From assembly GCA_019931185.1 (NCBI GenBank), contig JAINDK010000081.1, positions 1 through 61,484 of the forward strand: 61,484 bases of DNA. Direction: 5' to 3'. This DNA is from Bryobacter sp. CoA8 C33 (GTDB taxonomy: Bacteria > Acidobacteriota > Terriglobia > Bryobacterales > Bryobacteraceae). Under the pieces are notes generated by a model. The model was not told the DNA's origin. It searched no databases and saw only the letters and a list, made by a program, of their open reading frames with translations. The position numbers and the translations under genes were made by a program. Every line of letters begins with the position of its first letter. Positions within the stretch are counted from its first letter, which is position 1. This document shows, piece by piece, positions 27,416-36,814 of this stretch.

Positions 27416-28015
27416 TCACACCTCCCGCCGGTTCTCCAAACTCTTCAACATCGTCACCTCATCAGCAAAATCCAGATCCGACCCCACCGGAATCCCCATC
27501 GCAATCCGCGTCACCTTCAGCCCCAACGGCTTCAACAATCGCCCCAGATACGCCGCCGTCGCCTCCCCCTCCACCGTCGGATTCGTGGCCAGAATAATCT
27601 CCTCCACCTCTCCATCCCCCAGCCGCTCGAGCAGACTCTTGATTCGCAACTGCTCCGGCCCAATCCCCTTCAACGGCGAAATCGCCCCATGCAACACATG
27701 GTACAAACCTTCAAAACTCCGCGTCGTCTCAATCGGCACGATGTTATGCGGATCCTCCACCACGCAAATCACCTTCCGCGACCTCCTCCCATCCCCACAA
27801 AACACACACAGTTCCCCGCTCGCGATGTTGTTGCACACCCCACACAGCGTCAATTGATCCTTCACATCAAGCAGCGCCTGGCTCAACCGCTGCGCGCTCT
27901 CCCGCGGCGCCCGCATCACATGAAACGCCAGCCGCTGCGCCGACTTCTGCCCGATCCCCGGCAGTCGGCGAAACTCGGCAATCAGCCTCTCCAGCGGCTC
28001 AGCGAAATCCGGCAT
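27416..28015 (-). CDS. recR: Recombination mediator protein RecR
   Basis: A 199-residue protein with the helix-hairpin-helix [16 protein letters not shown], the C4 zinc finger ([16 protein letters not shown]), and the Toprim domain ([14 protein letters not shown], then [15 protein letters not shown]). RecR loads RecA with RecF/RecO during gap repair. The ATG abuts the TAG of ybaB directly, which gives the common dnaX-ybaB-recR order. Confidence 0.97.
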   Translation of the reverse strand: MPDFAEPLERLIAEFRRLPGIGQKSAQRLAFHVMRAPRESAQRLSQALLDVKDQLTLCGVCNNIASGELCVFCGDGRRSRKVICVVEDPHNIVPIETTRSFEGLYHVLHGAISPLKGIGPEQLRIKSLLERLGDGEVEEIILATNPTVEGEATAAYLGRLLKPLGLKVTRIAMGIPVGSDLDFADEVTMLKSLENRREV

Positions 28016-28324
28016 CTAGAACAAGCCGGGCGGCAGCCCCATGCCCCCCAGCATCGCCCCCGTCTTCTTGCCCGTTTCCTCGTCCACCTTCCTGGCCGCT
28101 TCGTTAAACGCCGCCATCATCAGATCCTGCAGCATCTCCACATCCCCGGCCACTTCCGCGTCAATCTTCACCTCGAGCACCTTCTTCTGCCCGTCCATCT
28201 TCACGTTCACCATCCCCCCGCCCGCTCCCGCTTCCACGCGGATCGCCGCCACCTCCGCCTGCAGCCGCTCCTGCATCACTTGCGCCTGCTTCATCATCGC
28301 CTGCATATTTCCCGGTAGCTTCAT
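28016..28324 (-). CDS. YbaB/EbfC family nucleoid-associated protein
   Basis: A 102-residue protein with the Met/Gln-rich helix (MQAMMKQAQVMQERLQAEVA) and the central strand pattern GGGMVNVKMDGQKKVLEVKID of the YbaB/EbfC family, which forms tweezer-like dimers on DNA. It starts 8 bp after dnaX ends and abuts recR. Co-transcription with dnaX and recR is conserved widely and fits here. Confidence 0.95.
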   Translation of the reverse strand: MKLPGNMQAMMKQAQVMQERLQAEVAAIRVEAGAGGGMVNVKMDGQKKVLEVKIDAEVAGDVEMLQDLMMAAFNEAARKVDEETGKKTGAMLGGMGLPPGLF

Positions 28325-28332
28325 GGTTCTAT

Positions 28333-29967
28333 TTACTCCTGATTCGACAAGTCTCTCACGCCGCGCACCGTCGCATCGGCAAAGATCTCCCGGTACCGCC
28401 GCACCTGCTCATTGCCCAGCGCCCGCTCCCGCACCACCGCGTCGTCCTCGTTTCTCACCACCGCCGCCTTCGCCTCCACCAACGTATCGTCCTGCGTCAC
28501 CTCCACCCGCGCCATCCGCCCCAATACCGCTTGCAATGCCGCTGCAATCTCCCGGCTCTGTAACGGCCGCACAAATGCCTTCGGCGCCGCAAACCGCACC
28601 GCCCCACCGCTCTCTTCCACCCGCGACGCCCCCACCGCATCGGCCGAAAACTTCTTCTTGTTCTCCACCAGATACGCCACCAGCCGCTCCTTCAATTCCC
28701 CACCCACCACCTTCTCTGAAACCGTCTCCACCACCACCGCCGCCGCAACCACCTCCTCTACCGCTGCCGGCCCCGCCACGCGAAAATTCGCCCGCTCCCG
28801 CGGCGCTCCCCCCGCCGCGCTCAGTGCCACCGGCCTGCCCTGCGGCAGGGTCGCTAACACTTCCTCGATCGCCGTCAGCTTGCCCGCATGCACCATCCGG
28901 ATCAAACCCAACTCCAAATGCAGCCGCGGCTGCAAGGAATGCTGCAGCGCCTGAAACAAGTCCAGCGTTAACTGCAAATACCGCGTCAAATCCGCCTCGC
29001 TGAATTTCCCCGCCGTCTCCACAAACCGTCCAATCTCCGCCGGCGAGGCCGCAATCAGCCGAGTCTTCGGCCCCGTCACCTTCGCCACCAGCAGATTCCG
29101 GAAATACCGCGCCAACTCCCGGCAAAAATGCTGCAAACTCTGCCCGCTCCGCTCGAGCTCCATCACAATCTCCAGCATCCGCGCCCCATCCCCGCGCTCG
29201 AGCGCCTCCGCCACATCCCCCAGTACATCGATCCCAAAAATCCCCAATAACTGCCGTACTTCCCCCGCCACCAGCTTCGTGCCGCAACACGCGATCGCCT
29301 GATCGAGCGCCGAAAGCGAATCCCGCACGCTCCCCTCGCCCGTCTGCGCCAGCACCGCCAGCGCTTCCTCCTCTGCCTCAATCCCCTCTTCCGCGCAGAT
29401 GTACTTCATCCGCTCCATCAACTCGGCGAACTCCACGCTCCGGAAGCTGAACTGCTGACACCGGCTCGCTATCGTCACCGGGATCTTGTGGCTCTCCGTC
29501 GTGCACAAGATAAACACCGCCCACTCCGGCGGCTCCTCAAGCGTCTTCAACAACGCATTGAACGCCTCCGTCGTGATCTGGTGCGCCTCGTCGATGATGA
29601 ATACCTTATAGTGGTCCCGCGACGGCCGAAACCGCACATTCTCCCGCAACTCCCTCATCTCGTTGATGCCCCGGTTCGACGCCGCGTCGATCTCGATCAC
29701 GTCGATCGCATTCCCCTGCACCACTTCCCGGCACGACGCACACTCGCCGCACGGCGTCGCCGTCGGCCCCTCCACGCAATTCAGACACCGCGCCATAATG
29801 CGCGCCACCGTCGTCTTTCCCGTTCCCCGTTGCCCCGCGAAAATATAGCCGTGCGCTATCCGCTTCTGCGTGATCGCATTATCCAGCGTGCTCTTGACGT
29901 GCTCCTGCCCGATCAGCTCCTCAAAATCGCGCGGCCGGTATTTGCGGGCAATAACCTGGTAGGACAT
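28333..29967 (-). CDS. dnaX: DNA polymerase III subunit gamma/tau
   Basis: A 544-residue clamp-loader ATPase. It begins MSYQVIARKYRPRDFEELIG with Walker A GQRGTGKT, the zinc-binding CLNCVEGPTATPCGECASC, the DEAH-like box FIIDEAHQIT, the SRC sensor region (TIASRCQQFSFR) and a tau-like C-terminal extension. The start is placed at ATG 29967, matching the universal DnaX N-terminus. The open frame reaches 30021 but would lie inside the SRP RNA. No strong Shine-Dalgarno is visible. Whether a shorter gamma form is made by frameshifting cannot be judged; no obvious A-rich slippery run was noticed. Confidence 0.96.
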   Translation of the reverse strand: MSYQVIARKYRPRDFEELIGQEHVKSTLDNAITQKRIAHGYIFAGQRGTGKTTVARIMARCLNCVEGPTATPCGECASCREVVQGNAIDVIEIDAASNRGINEMRELRENVRFRPSRDHYKVFIIDEAHQITTEAFNALLKTLEEPPEWAVFILCTTESHKIPVTIASRCQQFSFRSVEFAELMERMKYICAEEGIEAEEEALAVLAQTGEGSVRDSLSALDQAIACCGTKLVAGEVRQLLGIFGIDVLGDVAEALERGDGARMLEIVMELERSGQSLQHFCRELARYFRNLLVAKVTGPKTRLIAASPAEIGRFVETAGKFSEADLTRYLQLTLDLFQALQHSLQPRLHLELGLIRMVHAGKLTAIEEVLATLPQGRPVALSAAGGAPRERANFRVAGPAAVEEVVAAAVVVETVSEKVVGGELKERLVAYLVENKKKFSADAVGASRVEESGGAVRFAAPKAFVRPLQSREIAAALQAVLGRMARVEVTQDDTLVEAKAAVVRNEDDAVVRERALGNEQVRRYREIFADATVRGVRDLSNQE

Positions 29968-29995
29968 ACAATCGGAAGGACTTATTGACTCGTTT

Positions 29996-30102
29996 GCCAG
30001 ACCTCGGGTGATCCGCGGCACACGGGCTAAACCACTACCGTTGCTTCCTTCCGGACCTGGCGGGGTTCGCAGCCGACCGTTGCACGGAGCCCAAGGCCTG
30101 AC
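29996..30102 (-). ncRNA. ffs: Signal recognition particle RNA, small bacterial type
   Basis: On the minus strand the conserved SRP core reads CCAGGTCCGGAAGGAAGCA, the GNAR-tetraloop/asymmetric loop helix 8 element bound by Ffh. The ends pair in a 13-bp stem (GTCAGGCCTTGGG with CCCGAGGTCTGGC, allowing G-U), giving a hairpin-rod of about 107 nt without an Alu domain. It lies just upstream of dnaX in the same direction, a synteny common in bacteria. Ends are set by the closing stem and may be off by a few bases. Confidence 0.93.
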
Positions 30103-30143
30103 GAACTTCAGTGTATCATTGGCTCCTGTAACGAGGATTCATT

Positions 30144-30803
30144 ATGGATGTATTAACAAAAGGTGTTCTCCGCTTCGAAACCGAAATTTACCCCCAGCGC
30201 AAGGACTTTTTCGATAAACTCATCGCCCGCCAGTTCCCCCGCGCCCTCTTCATCACCTGCTCGGACTCCCGCGTCGTCCCCAACATGATCACCGACTCTG
30301 AACCCGGTGACCTCTTCACCATCCGCAACGCCGGCAACATCGTGCCCCCCTATGGCGAGGCCATGGGCGGCGTTTCCGCCTCCATCGAATACGCCGTCAT
30401 GGTCCTCGGCATTAAACACATCATCATCTGCGGCCACACCCACTGCGGCGCCATGCATGCCGCCATGCACCCCGATTCCGTCGCCCAAATGCCCATCGTC
30501 CGCTCCTGGCTCAACCATGCCGAAAGCGCCCGCCGCATCGCCCTCGGCTACACCGATCTCTCCAGCGACCAGCGCGACATCATCATGGTCGAGGAAAACG
30601 TCCTCGCCCAACTCGACCACCTCCGTACCCACCCCAGCGTCGCCGCTGCTCTCGCCCGCCAGGAAATGGAACTCTACGGCTGGGTCTTCGATATCGCCCA
30701 CGGTACCGTCCTGTCCTACGACGGCGAACAGGGCGAGTTCGTCCCCATGTCCGAGCACCACATGCCCAAAGCCACCCCCCACCGCCGGAGACGCGCGCTG
30801 TGA
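30144..30803 (+). CDS. Beta-class carbonic anhydrase
   Basis: A 219-residue enzyme interconverting CO2 and bicarbonate. The zinc ligands are visible as C39-S-D41-S-R43, H98 and C101 in GHTHCGAM, the classical beta-CA set. GAGGA lies six bases before the ATG. Its TGA overlaps the GTG start of the SulP transporter gene, which implies a functional pair in bicarbonate handling. The upstream 40 bp are shared with the divergent SRP RNA promoter. Confidence 0.95.
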   Translation: MDVLTKGVLRFETEIYPQRKDFFDKLIARQFPRALFITCSDSRVVPNMITDSEPGDLFTIRNAGNIVPPYGEAMGGVSASIEYAVMVLGIKHIIICGHTHCGAMHAAMHPDSVAQMPIVRSWLNHAESARRIALGYTDLSSDQRDIIMVEENVLAQLDHLRTHPSVAAALARQEMELYGWVFDIAHGTVLSYDGEQGEFVPMSEHHMPKATPHRRRRAL

Positions 30804-32299
30804 AGCAATCCTTCGGCAAAGACTTCCTCGCCAGCTTCGTCGTCTTCCTCGTCGCTCTCCCACTCTGCCTTGGCGTTGCCATCGCCTCTGGCATGCCCCC
30901 CGCCGCCGGTCTCATCACCGGCATCATCGGCGGCCTCATCGTCGGCGCCCTCTCCGGCTCCCCCCTCCAGGTCTCCGGCCCCGCCGCTGGTCTCGTCGTT
31001 CTCGTTTTCGATCTCCACAAAGAGCACGGCTTCGGCGCCCTCGCCCTCATCGTCCTCATCGCCGGCATCATCCAGATCGGCTTCGGCCTCCTCAAGACCG
31101 GCCAGTGGTTCCGCGCCATCTCCCCCGCCGTCGTCTACGGCATGCTCGCCGGCATCGGCCTCCTCATCGTCGCCGCCCAGTTCCACGTCGTCGTCGACGA
31201 TTCCCCCAAGGGCTCCGGCATCAAAAACCTCCTCTCCATCCCCGAAGCCATCTTCAACGGCGTCTTCCCCCTCGATGGCAGCCCCCATGAAGTCGCCGCC
31301 CTCATCGGCCTCCTCACCATGGCCACCATCCTCCTCTGGAACCACTTCAAACCTCCCATCCTCAAATTCCTCCCCGGCCCCCTCATGGGCCTCCTCGCCG
31401 CTGCCCTCGCCAGCTACTTCTACAAACTCGAAATCAAGCACGTCAACGTCCCCGACAACCTCCTCGGCGACCTCTCCCTCGCTGGCATCTCCGATTTCTC
31501 CGGCCTCACGCATCTCAAGTACTGGGGCGAAGCCGCCGCCCTCGCCTTCATCGCCAGCGCCGAAACCCTCCTGTCCGCCGCCGCCGTCGACCGCATGGCC
31601 GCCGCCTCCGGCAAACACTCCCTCCGCACCAACTACGATCGCGAACTCTTCGCCCAGGGCATCGGCAATATCCTCTGTGGCCTCCTCGGCGCCCTACCCA
31701 TGACCGGCGTCATCGTTCGCTCCTCCGCCAATGTCCAGGCCGGCGCACAAACTCGCCTCTCCGCCATCCTCCACGGCGCCTGGCTCCTCCTCACCGTCGC
31801 CTTCTTCCCCCACATCCTCGAGCGCATCCCTACCTCCGCACTCGCCGCCGTCCTCGTCCTCACCGGCTGGAAACTCATCAGCATCGAACACATGCGCAAA
31901 CTCCGCGAATACGGCTGGATCCCCCTCACCATCTACTTCTCCACCATGCTCGGTATCGTCGCCTTCGACCTCCTCACCGGCGTCCTCATCGGCATCGCCC
32001 TCACCATCATCAAGATGATCTACAAGGCCTCCCGCCTCGAACTCAAACTCATCCCCCACGTCTCCGGCCGCTGCGACCTCTACCTCGAAGGCTCCGCCAC
32101 CTTCTTCCGCCTCCCCCTCCTCGCCGATACCCTCGACCGCGTGCCCCACGCTTCCACCCTCCACATCCACTTCGAAAAGCTCACCTACCTCGACCACTCC
32201 TGCCTCGACCTCATCCGCGAATGGTCCACTTCCCATCAGGACGCCGGCGGCTCCGTTCATGTCGATTGGCCCCGCCTCGTCGAACGCTTCACCCGCTAA
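30800..32299 (+). CDS. SulP-family anion transporter, likely bicarbonate
   Basis: A 499-residue SLC26/SulP carrier with about 12 to 14 membrane segments. It starts with FVVFLVALPLCLGVAIASGM and has the conserved SGPAAGLVVLV and the family pattern AETLLSAAAVDRMA. A short STAS-like domain (VPHASTLHIHFEKLTYLDHS) ends the protein. GTG at 30800 forms a GTGA overlap with the carbonic anhydrase gene. SulP carriers next to carbonic anhydrases are usually Na+/HCO3- importers (BicA-like), so bicarbonate is the best substrate guess; sulfate cannot be excluded. Confidence 0.9.
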   Translation: MKQSFGKDFLASFVVFLVALPLCLGVAIASGMPPAAGLITGIIGGLIVGALSGSPLQVSGPAAGLVVLVFDLHKEHGFGALALIVLIAGIIQIGFGLLKTGQWFRAISPAVVYGMLAGIGLLIVAAQFHVVVDDSPKGSGIKNLLSIPEAIFNGVFPLDGSPHEVAALIGLLTMATILLWNHFKPPILKFLPGPLMGLLAAALASYFYKLEIKHVNVPDNLLGDLSLAGISDFSGLTHLKYWGEAAALAFIASAETLLSAAAVDRMAAASGKHSLRTNYDRELFAQGIGNILCGLLGALPMTGVIVRSSANVQAGAQTRLSAILHGAWLLLTVAFFPHILERIPTSALAAVLVLTGWKLISIEHMRKLREYGWIPLTIYFSTMLGIVAFDLLTGVLIGIALTIIKMIYKASRLELKLIPHVSGRCDLYLEGSATFFRLPLLADTLDRVPHASTLHIHFEKLTYLDHSCLDLIREWSTSHQDAGGSVHVDWPRLVERFTR

Positions 32300-32300
32300 G

Positions 32301-33398
32301 CTACGGCCGCCCCACCACCACGCTGATCCCCGCCGGGATCGCCTGCACATCCAACACCTGACCCGTCTCCAGGTCCAGATGCACCGCCGACTGCCCCTGC
32401 CCGTCCCGCATCACCATCATCTCCCCCCCGGCCGTCACATCAAAACTCTGCGGCACAATCAGCCGCGGCAGACTCATCCGCCTCACCACCCTCCGGCCCT
32501 GCACATCAAACTCCTCCAGCCCAAACACCGGCCCCGCCGGCCAGTACAGCCGCCTCCCGTTCGGATGCGCCACCAACGCCTCCGGCGCATACGCCAGCCC
32601 GATCGCCGCCACCGCCGCCGTCCCCGTCAGCGTATCCACATAACTCAAACTCGGCGACACCGTGTTCAAATCATTCAACGTCGTCCCCCCCACGAATAAC
32701 AAACTCCCGTCCGCACTCATCGCCGCGCTCAACGGCCTCGTGCTCCCTAACCCAATCGTGCTCCGCACCACCCTCGTCACCGCATCCACCACCATCACCA
32801 CCCCCCGCTCCGCCGCCCCGTCCTCATTGCGCACCACCACATACGCCGTCCTCCCGTTCGGTGCAAAATTCAATCCCACCAGCACCGCCTGCGCATTCAG
32901 CCGCAACGCCACCGTCCCCGCCACCCGCTCCAGCCCCGGGTCCACCACCGTCAACTGGCTCACCGCCCCCCCATGCCCCACCCACACTTCCCCGCTCCCC
33001 GGCCGCGTCGCGATCAGCCGCGCCTGCCCCGGCACCACCACCGGCCGGCTCACGCTCAGCCCCCCCACGCTCAACATCCGCACCGTGTTCTCCGTACCCC
33101 CCGTCAATACCGCCACCCGCCCCTCGCTCTGCCCAAACGCCGCCAACTCCCGCGCCACCCCCACCGGCGAGGCCAACGGTAACTCCCGCTCCTGCAACTG
33201 CCGCCGCGTATACCCACCATTCACCCGCTGCGACGTCCACAACTGCACCCGCGAAAATCCGCTCACCCCCGGCATCAACGCCACCTCCACAAATTGCCCC
33301 GACCCATCCGCCCGGTCGCTCAACTGCATCCGGCTCGCCCGCCGCTGCCCCGGCCCCAGTAATTCCACCACCGCCATCACGACACAAATCAGCTTCAT
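32301..33398 (-). CDS. Secreted beta-propeller-like protein (YVTN type)
   Basis: A 365-residue protein with a short hydrophobic leader (MKLICVVMAVVELLG). Repeated blades such as NFAPNGRTAYVVVRNEDG, SADGSLLFVGGTTLNDL and AHPNGRRLYWPAG are typical of YVTN/NHL-like beta-propellers that act as extracellular binding scaffolds. The start at ATG 33398 overlaps the stop of the upstream gene (ATGA) with GGTGGTG as ribosome site. It is therefore translationally coupled to the TIGR03437-type protein. Ligand unknown. Confidence 0.75.
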   Translation of the reverse strand: MKLICVVMAVVELLGPGQRRASRMQLSDRADGSGQFVEVALMPGVSGFSRVQLWTSQRVNGGYTRRQLQERELPLASPVGVARELAAFGQSEGRVAVLTGGTENTVRMLSVGGLSVSRPVVVPGQARLIATRPGSGEVWVGHGGAVSQLTVVDPGLERVAGTVALRLNAQAVLVGLNFAPNGRTAYVVVRNEDGAAERGVVMVVDAVTRVVRSTIGLGSTRPLSAAMSADGSLLFVGGTTLNDLNTVSPSLSYVDTLTGTAAVAAIGLAYAPEALVAHPNGRRLYWPAGPVFGLEEFDVQGRRVVRRMSLPRLIVPQSFDVTAGGEMMVMRDGQGQSAVHLDLETGQVLDVQAIPAGISVVVGRP

Positions 33399-35041
33399 TG
33401 CAACACCACCGTCCTCGTCTGCCACTGCGTAAACAACAACAATCCCCGCTCCACCCCCGACCCGCTAAACGCCACCGCCCGCTCGAGCGGCGCCACCCCC
33501 AATCCCAACATCGCCAGCGACCCGTCCGGCCTCTCCGGCGTCTCCGGCAGATTCGCCATCAGCTCCGGCGAAAGCACAAACGTGTCCACCCCCGGCCCCG
33601 CCACGCACACCACCGCCGTCGTCGCATCCTGCAGCCCCGAATACCCCACCAGACTCAACAAACTCACTGCCCCAAAATCGTTCGGCGTAAACGCAATCCG
33701 CGTCGTCACACTCCGCCGGATCCGGTCCAGTTGCGCCCGCCCGCTCCACGCAAACAGATTCGTCGCGTTCGGCTTCACTTCCACCGTCCCATAGCTCACC
33801 GTCACCGTGTTCGGAAAATCCAGCCTCAATCCCCCCACCCCATCGTTCGCCCGCAAACTCCCGATCACCCCCGCATACCCCACCGCCGGCTGGTCGATCC
33901 GCCCCGCCTCCGTACTCCCGGCAAACGGCGTATCCACCCTCACCGCCCCTCCCACATCAATCGCCGCCCCCGCCGCCATCATCCCCCGCAACGGCGCCCC
34001 CCGAAACACATTCCCCGACGTCTGGTGCACCACACAACTACCCGGTGGCGGATACGAAAACAATGGGTCATAGGCAAACACCGATGCCGGCCGCTCCCAA
34101 AAATACGCCCGCAACGATTCCGTCGTGTTCTGCTCCGTCGTCGGCACAAATCCATCCAAATACCCCAGCGTCCGGTCCAGCCAAATCATCCCCTGCCGCC
34201 GCGTATTCCGCAACAGATTGCTGAACGGATTGAAATTGTCCACACACCCCTCCCCGCTCCGCTCCCCAATCGCCATCGTTACCGTATTCGATACCCCGCT
34301 GCCGCTCTTGATCCGCAACGGCACATAACACCCCAGCGGCGCATCCGCCGGCACCCGCACCACTATCTGATCCACCCCCGCGCAGCACGGGCTCCGCCCC
34401 GCATACAGCCGCACCGCATCCCGCTCCCCAATCGTAACCGTTACCGGCACTTCCAGATCCCGCGCCGTCGGCGCCTCATTGTCCGGAAACGGCGCCCGCC
34501 CCAGCCCCGTCGCCCAAATCGTGATCACCTGCCCCCGCGCCGCGCTCGCCCCCAACGAGTTCACCGGCTGCACCCCCTCGCTCACAAAGTTCTGCACCAC
34601 CCCCGGCCCAAACCCTCCCGAACTCACCGCGAAGATCCCCGGCCCGTTCTCCGCCACCTCCACCGCCACCCCCAGGCTCGTCCGCCCGTTATACGTCACC
34701 CGCAACGACGCCGTCCCCAACGGCGTATTCGACGGCATGATCGCATTGATCTGCCCCGCCGACACAAAAATCGGAATCGCCGACACACTGATCCCCCCTT
34801 GCGCCACCGATACACTCACCCCCTCAAACTGCGGCCCCAGCGGAAACGCACTCACCGTCGCCCCCACCGCCGGCCCCAGCCCCGTCCCAAACACACTGAA
34901 CACGCTCCCCCGCGCTATCCCCCCGTTCGGCAGCCCCGGCGGCGTCAAACTCGCCGCATTCAACACTCCCCGGTAGACCACCACCGGCTGGCCCTCCAGC
35001 GGCATCCCCGCCAGCGCCAACAACGCCAATTGAAGCTTCAT
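33395..35041 (-). CDS. Secreted TIGR03437-domain protein (Solibacter type)
   Basis: A 548-residue exported protein with leader MKLQLALLALAGMPLEG. Residues about 22-240 carry the Solibacter-expanded TIGR03437 domain: GVLNAASLTPP, IARGSVFSVFGTGLGP, FVSAGQINAIMPSNTPLG and WATGLGRAPFPDN. This domain is usually at the C-terminus of large secreted proteins; here it is N-terminal and followed by about 300 residues of unassigned, beta-rich sequence with Cys pairs (SPCCAGVD, GSCVVHQT). Probably cell-surface or secreted, role unknown. The start at 35041 is preferred over an upstream open frame without a leader. Strong taxonomic marker. Confidence 0.82.
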   Translation of the reverse strand: MKLQLALLALAGMPLEGQPVVVYRGVLNAASLTPPGLPNGGIARGSVFSVFGTGLGPAVGATVSAFPLGPQFEGVSVSVAQGGISVSAIPIFVSAGQINAIMPSNTPLGTASLRVTYNGRTSLGVAVEVAENGPGIFAVSSGGFGPGVVQNFVSEGVQPVNSLGASAARGQVITIWATGLGRAPFPDNEAPTARDLEVPVTVTIGERDAVRLYAGRSPCCAGVDQIVVRVPADAPLGCYVPLRIKSGSGVSNTVTMAIGERSGEGCVDNFNPFSNLLRNTRRQGMIWLDRTLGYLDGFVPTTEQNTTESLRAYFWERPASVFAYDPLFSYPPPGSCVVHQTSGNVFRGAPLRGMMAAGAAIDVGGAVRVDTPFAGSTEAGRIDQPAVGYAGVIGSLRANDGVGGLRLDFPNTVTVSYGTVEVKPNATNLFAWSGRAQLDRIRRSVTTRIAFTPNDFGAVSLLSLVGYSGLQDATTAVVCVAGPGVDTFVLSPELMANLPETPERPDGSLAMLGLGVAPLERAVAFSGSGVERGLLLFTQWQTRTVVLQ

Positions 35042-35084
35042 TATTCCCAATCTACACAACACGCTAAACTGTAGTTTCCCACTC

Positions 35085-36188
35085 ATGTTGCAAGCAGGCA
35101 TTGTTGGTCTCCCCAACGTAGGCAAAAGTACCCTCTTTAACGCCCTCACCAAATCCCGTAAGGCCATGGCCGCCAACTACCGGTTCTGTACCATCGAACC
35201 CAACGAAGGCATCGTCACCGTCCCCGATCCCCGCCTCGACGCCCTCGCCAAGCTCTCCTCCAGCGAAAAAACCGTCCCCGCCGTCTTCCAGTTCGTCGAC
35301 ATCGCCGGCCTCGTCGCAGGCGCCAGCAAGGGCGAAGGCCTCGGCAATCAGTTCCTCGCCCACATCCGCGAGGTCGACGCCATCGTCCAGGTCGTCCGCT
35401 GCTTCGAGAACTCCAACATCGAACACGTCTGCGACTCCGTCGACCCCATCCGCGACATCGAGATCATCAATACCGAGCTCCTCCTCGCCGACATGGACTC
35501 GCTCGAAAAACAAAAAGCCAAGCTCCAGAAGCAGGCCCGCGGCGGCGACAAAAAGTCGCAGGCCACCCTCGATCTCATCGCCCGCCTCGAACCCCATCTC
35601 TCCGCCGGCAAGTACGCCGTCACCCTCGACATGTCCCCCGAAGAGAAAGCTCTTGCCAAGCCCCTCTTCCTCCTCACCAATAAGCCCACCATCTACGCCT
35701 GCAATGTCGCCGAAGGCGACCTCGCCAACCCCGAATCAAACCCCTACGTCACCCGCGTCCGCCAACACGTCGCCTCTCACCACGACACCTCCGCCGTCGT
35801 CGTCTCGGCCGAAATCGAATCCGAACTCGTCCTGCTCTCCCAGGAAGAAGCCGACGAATACCTCTCCGGTCTCGGCGTCAGCGAATCCGGCGCCGGCAAT
35901 CTCATCCGCGAAGCCTACCACCTCCTCGGCCTCCGTACCTACCTCACCACCGGCCCCAAGGAATCCCGCGCCTGGACCATCCACGCCGGCTGGAAAGCCC
36001 CCCAGGCCGCCGGCGTCATCCACTCCGACTTCGAGAAAAGCTTCATCTCCGCCGAAACCATCGCCTTCGCTGACCTCATGGCCATCGGCTCCTTCGCCCG
36101 TGCCCGCGAGCTCGGCAAACTCCGCACCGAAGGCAAGGAATACATCGTCCAGGACGGCGACGTCATGGAATTCAAAACCTACGTCTAA
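35085..36188 (+). CDS. ychF: Redox-regulated ATPase/GTPase YchF
   Basis: A 367-residue Obg-family P-loop protein. G1 is GLPNVGKST, the NYRFCTIEPN switch and DIAGLVAGASKGEGLGNQFL (G3) follow, and the C-terminal TGS domain ends in QDGDVMEFKTYV. The G4 position reads NKPT instead of NKxD, as in YchF/OLA1 proteins, which prefer ATP. It associates with ribosomes and stress responses in other bacteria. It stands alone, divergent from the TIGR03437 gene. Confidence 0.96.
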   Translation: MLQAGIVGLPNVGKSTLFNALTKSRKAMAANYRFCTIEPNEGIVTVPDPRLDALAKLSSSEKTVPAVFQFVDIAGLVAGASKGEGLGNQFLAHIREVDAIVQVVRCFENSNIEHVCDSVDPIRDIEIINTELLLADMDSLEKQKAKLQKQARGGDKKSQATLDLIARLEPHLSAGKYAVTLDMSPEEKALAKPLFLLTNKPTIYACNVAEGDLANPESNPYVTRVRQHVASHHDTSAVVVSAEIESELVLLSQEEADEYLSGLGVSESGAGNLIREAYHLLGLRTYLTTGPKESRAWTIHAGWKAPQAAGVIHSDFEKSFISAETIAFADLMAIGSFARARELGKLRTEGKEYIVQDGDVMEFKTYV

Positions 36189-36301
36189 CCCTTCTCGCTC
36201 AAAGTACCTGTCAGGCTCCCCCGATCGCAGCGATACGGAAACCGCAATGGCGGTCTCTTGGAAGAGCGCAGAGGGACGTATTGGTGTTAGGCTTTGGACG
36301 T

Positions 36302-36532
36302 ATGGAGCTAGCGATTCAAGTGCGGATTGAGGAATTGCCCGAGGGGCTTTTTCTGGCCACCTCAGACGAATTGCCCGGCCTTGTCGCGCAAGGGCGGACG
36401 GTGGCCGAAGCTCTGGAAATCGCCCGCGATGTTGCCCGCAAGCTTCTGGAGGCGCGGCGCGAACGTGATGGCATGCCGAATCTTCCCAGCACAACCGAAC
36501 GGCGCGACTACACCATGGTTGTCGCGGCCTGA
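36302..36532 (+). CDS. hicB: HicB-family antitoxin
   Basis: A 76-residue protein with the partial RNase H-like fold of short HicB/DUF1902 antitoxins: IQVRIEELPEGLFLATSDEL, PGLVAQGRTVAEALEIARDV. The ATG at 36302 is chosen; the frame also has a TTG at 36281. HicB neutralises HicA and represses the operon. Antitoxin-first order is the less common arrangement. The + strand here is G-richer than C-richer, opposite to the surrounding core genome. Confidence 0.85.
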   Translation: MELAIQVRIEELPEGLFLATSDELPGLVAQGRTVAEALEIARDVARKLLEARRERDGMPNLPSTTERRDYTMVVAA

Positions 36533-36534
36533 AC

Positions 36535-36759
36535 ATGTGTCGGCTTGCTGGATTCCGCTACAGAGCCATCGTTCGAAAGTTGAAGGCACAGGGCTTCGAG
36601 TTCGACCGCCAAGCCGCCGGCAGTCACGATATCTGGTTCAATGCTTCGTCCCGCGGTTACACCACAATCCCCAACCATCCGGGCGACATGCCAGAAGGAA
36701 CACTTCGGGCGATTCCGCGGCAAGCTGGAATCGATGTCGAAGACTTCCTGGCTGCCTGA
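36535..36759 (+). CDS. hicA: HicA-family mRNA interferase toxin
   Basis: A 74-residue double-stranded-RNA-binding-fold toxin. The catalytic signature GSHDIWF carries the essential His, following IVRKLKAQGFEF, and GDMPEGTLRAIPRQAGI closes the family pattern. It cleaves mRNA when freed from HicB. It starts 2 bp after hicB ends. The catalytic His is intact, so the pair may be functional. Confidence 0.88.
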   Translation: MCRLAGFRYRAIVRKLKAQGFEFDRQAAGSHDIWFNASSRGYTTIPNHPGDMPEGTLRAIPRQAGIDVEDFLAA

Positions 36760-36814
36760 CTCAGCATTTCTGTTTGAATCAAGAGACCGGCCGCTGCCGT
36801 CCACCAGATCATTC

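Noticed and set aside
29968-30021. Upstream start for dnaX
   Set aside because: It would lie inside the SRP RNA, and the universal DnaX N-terminus begins at 29967.
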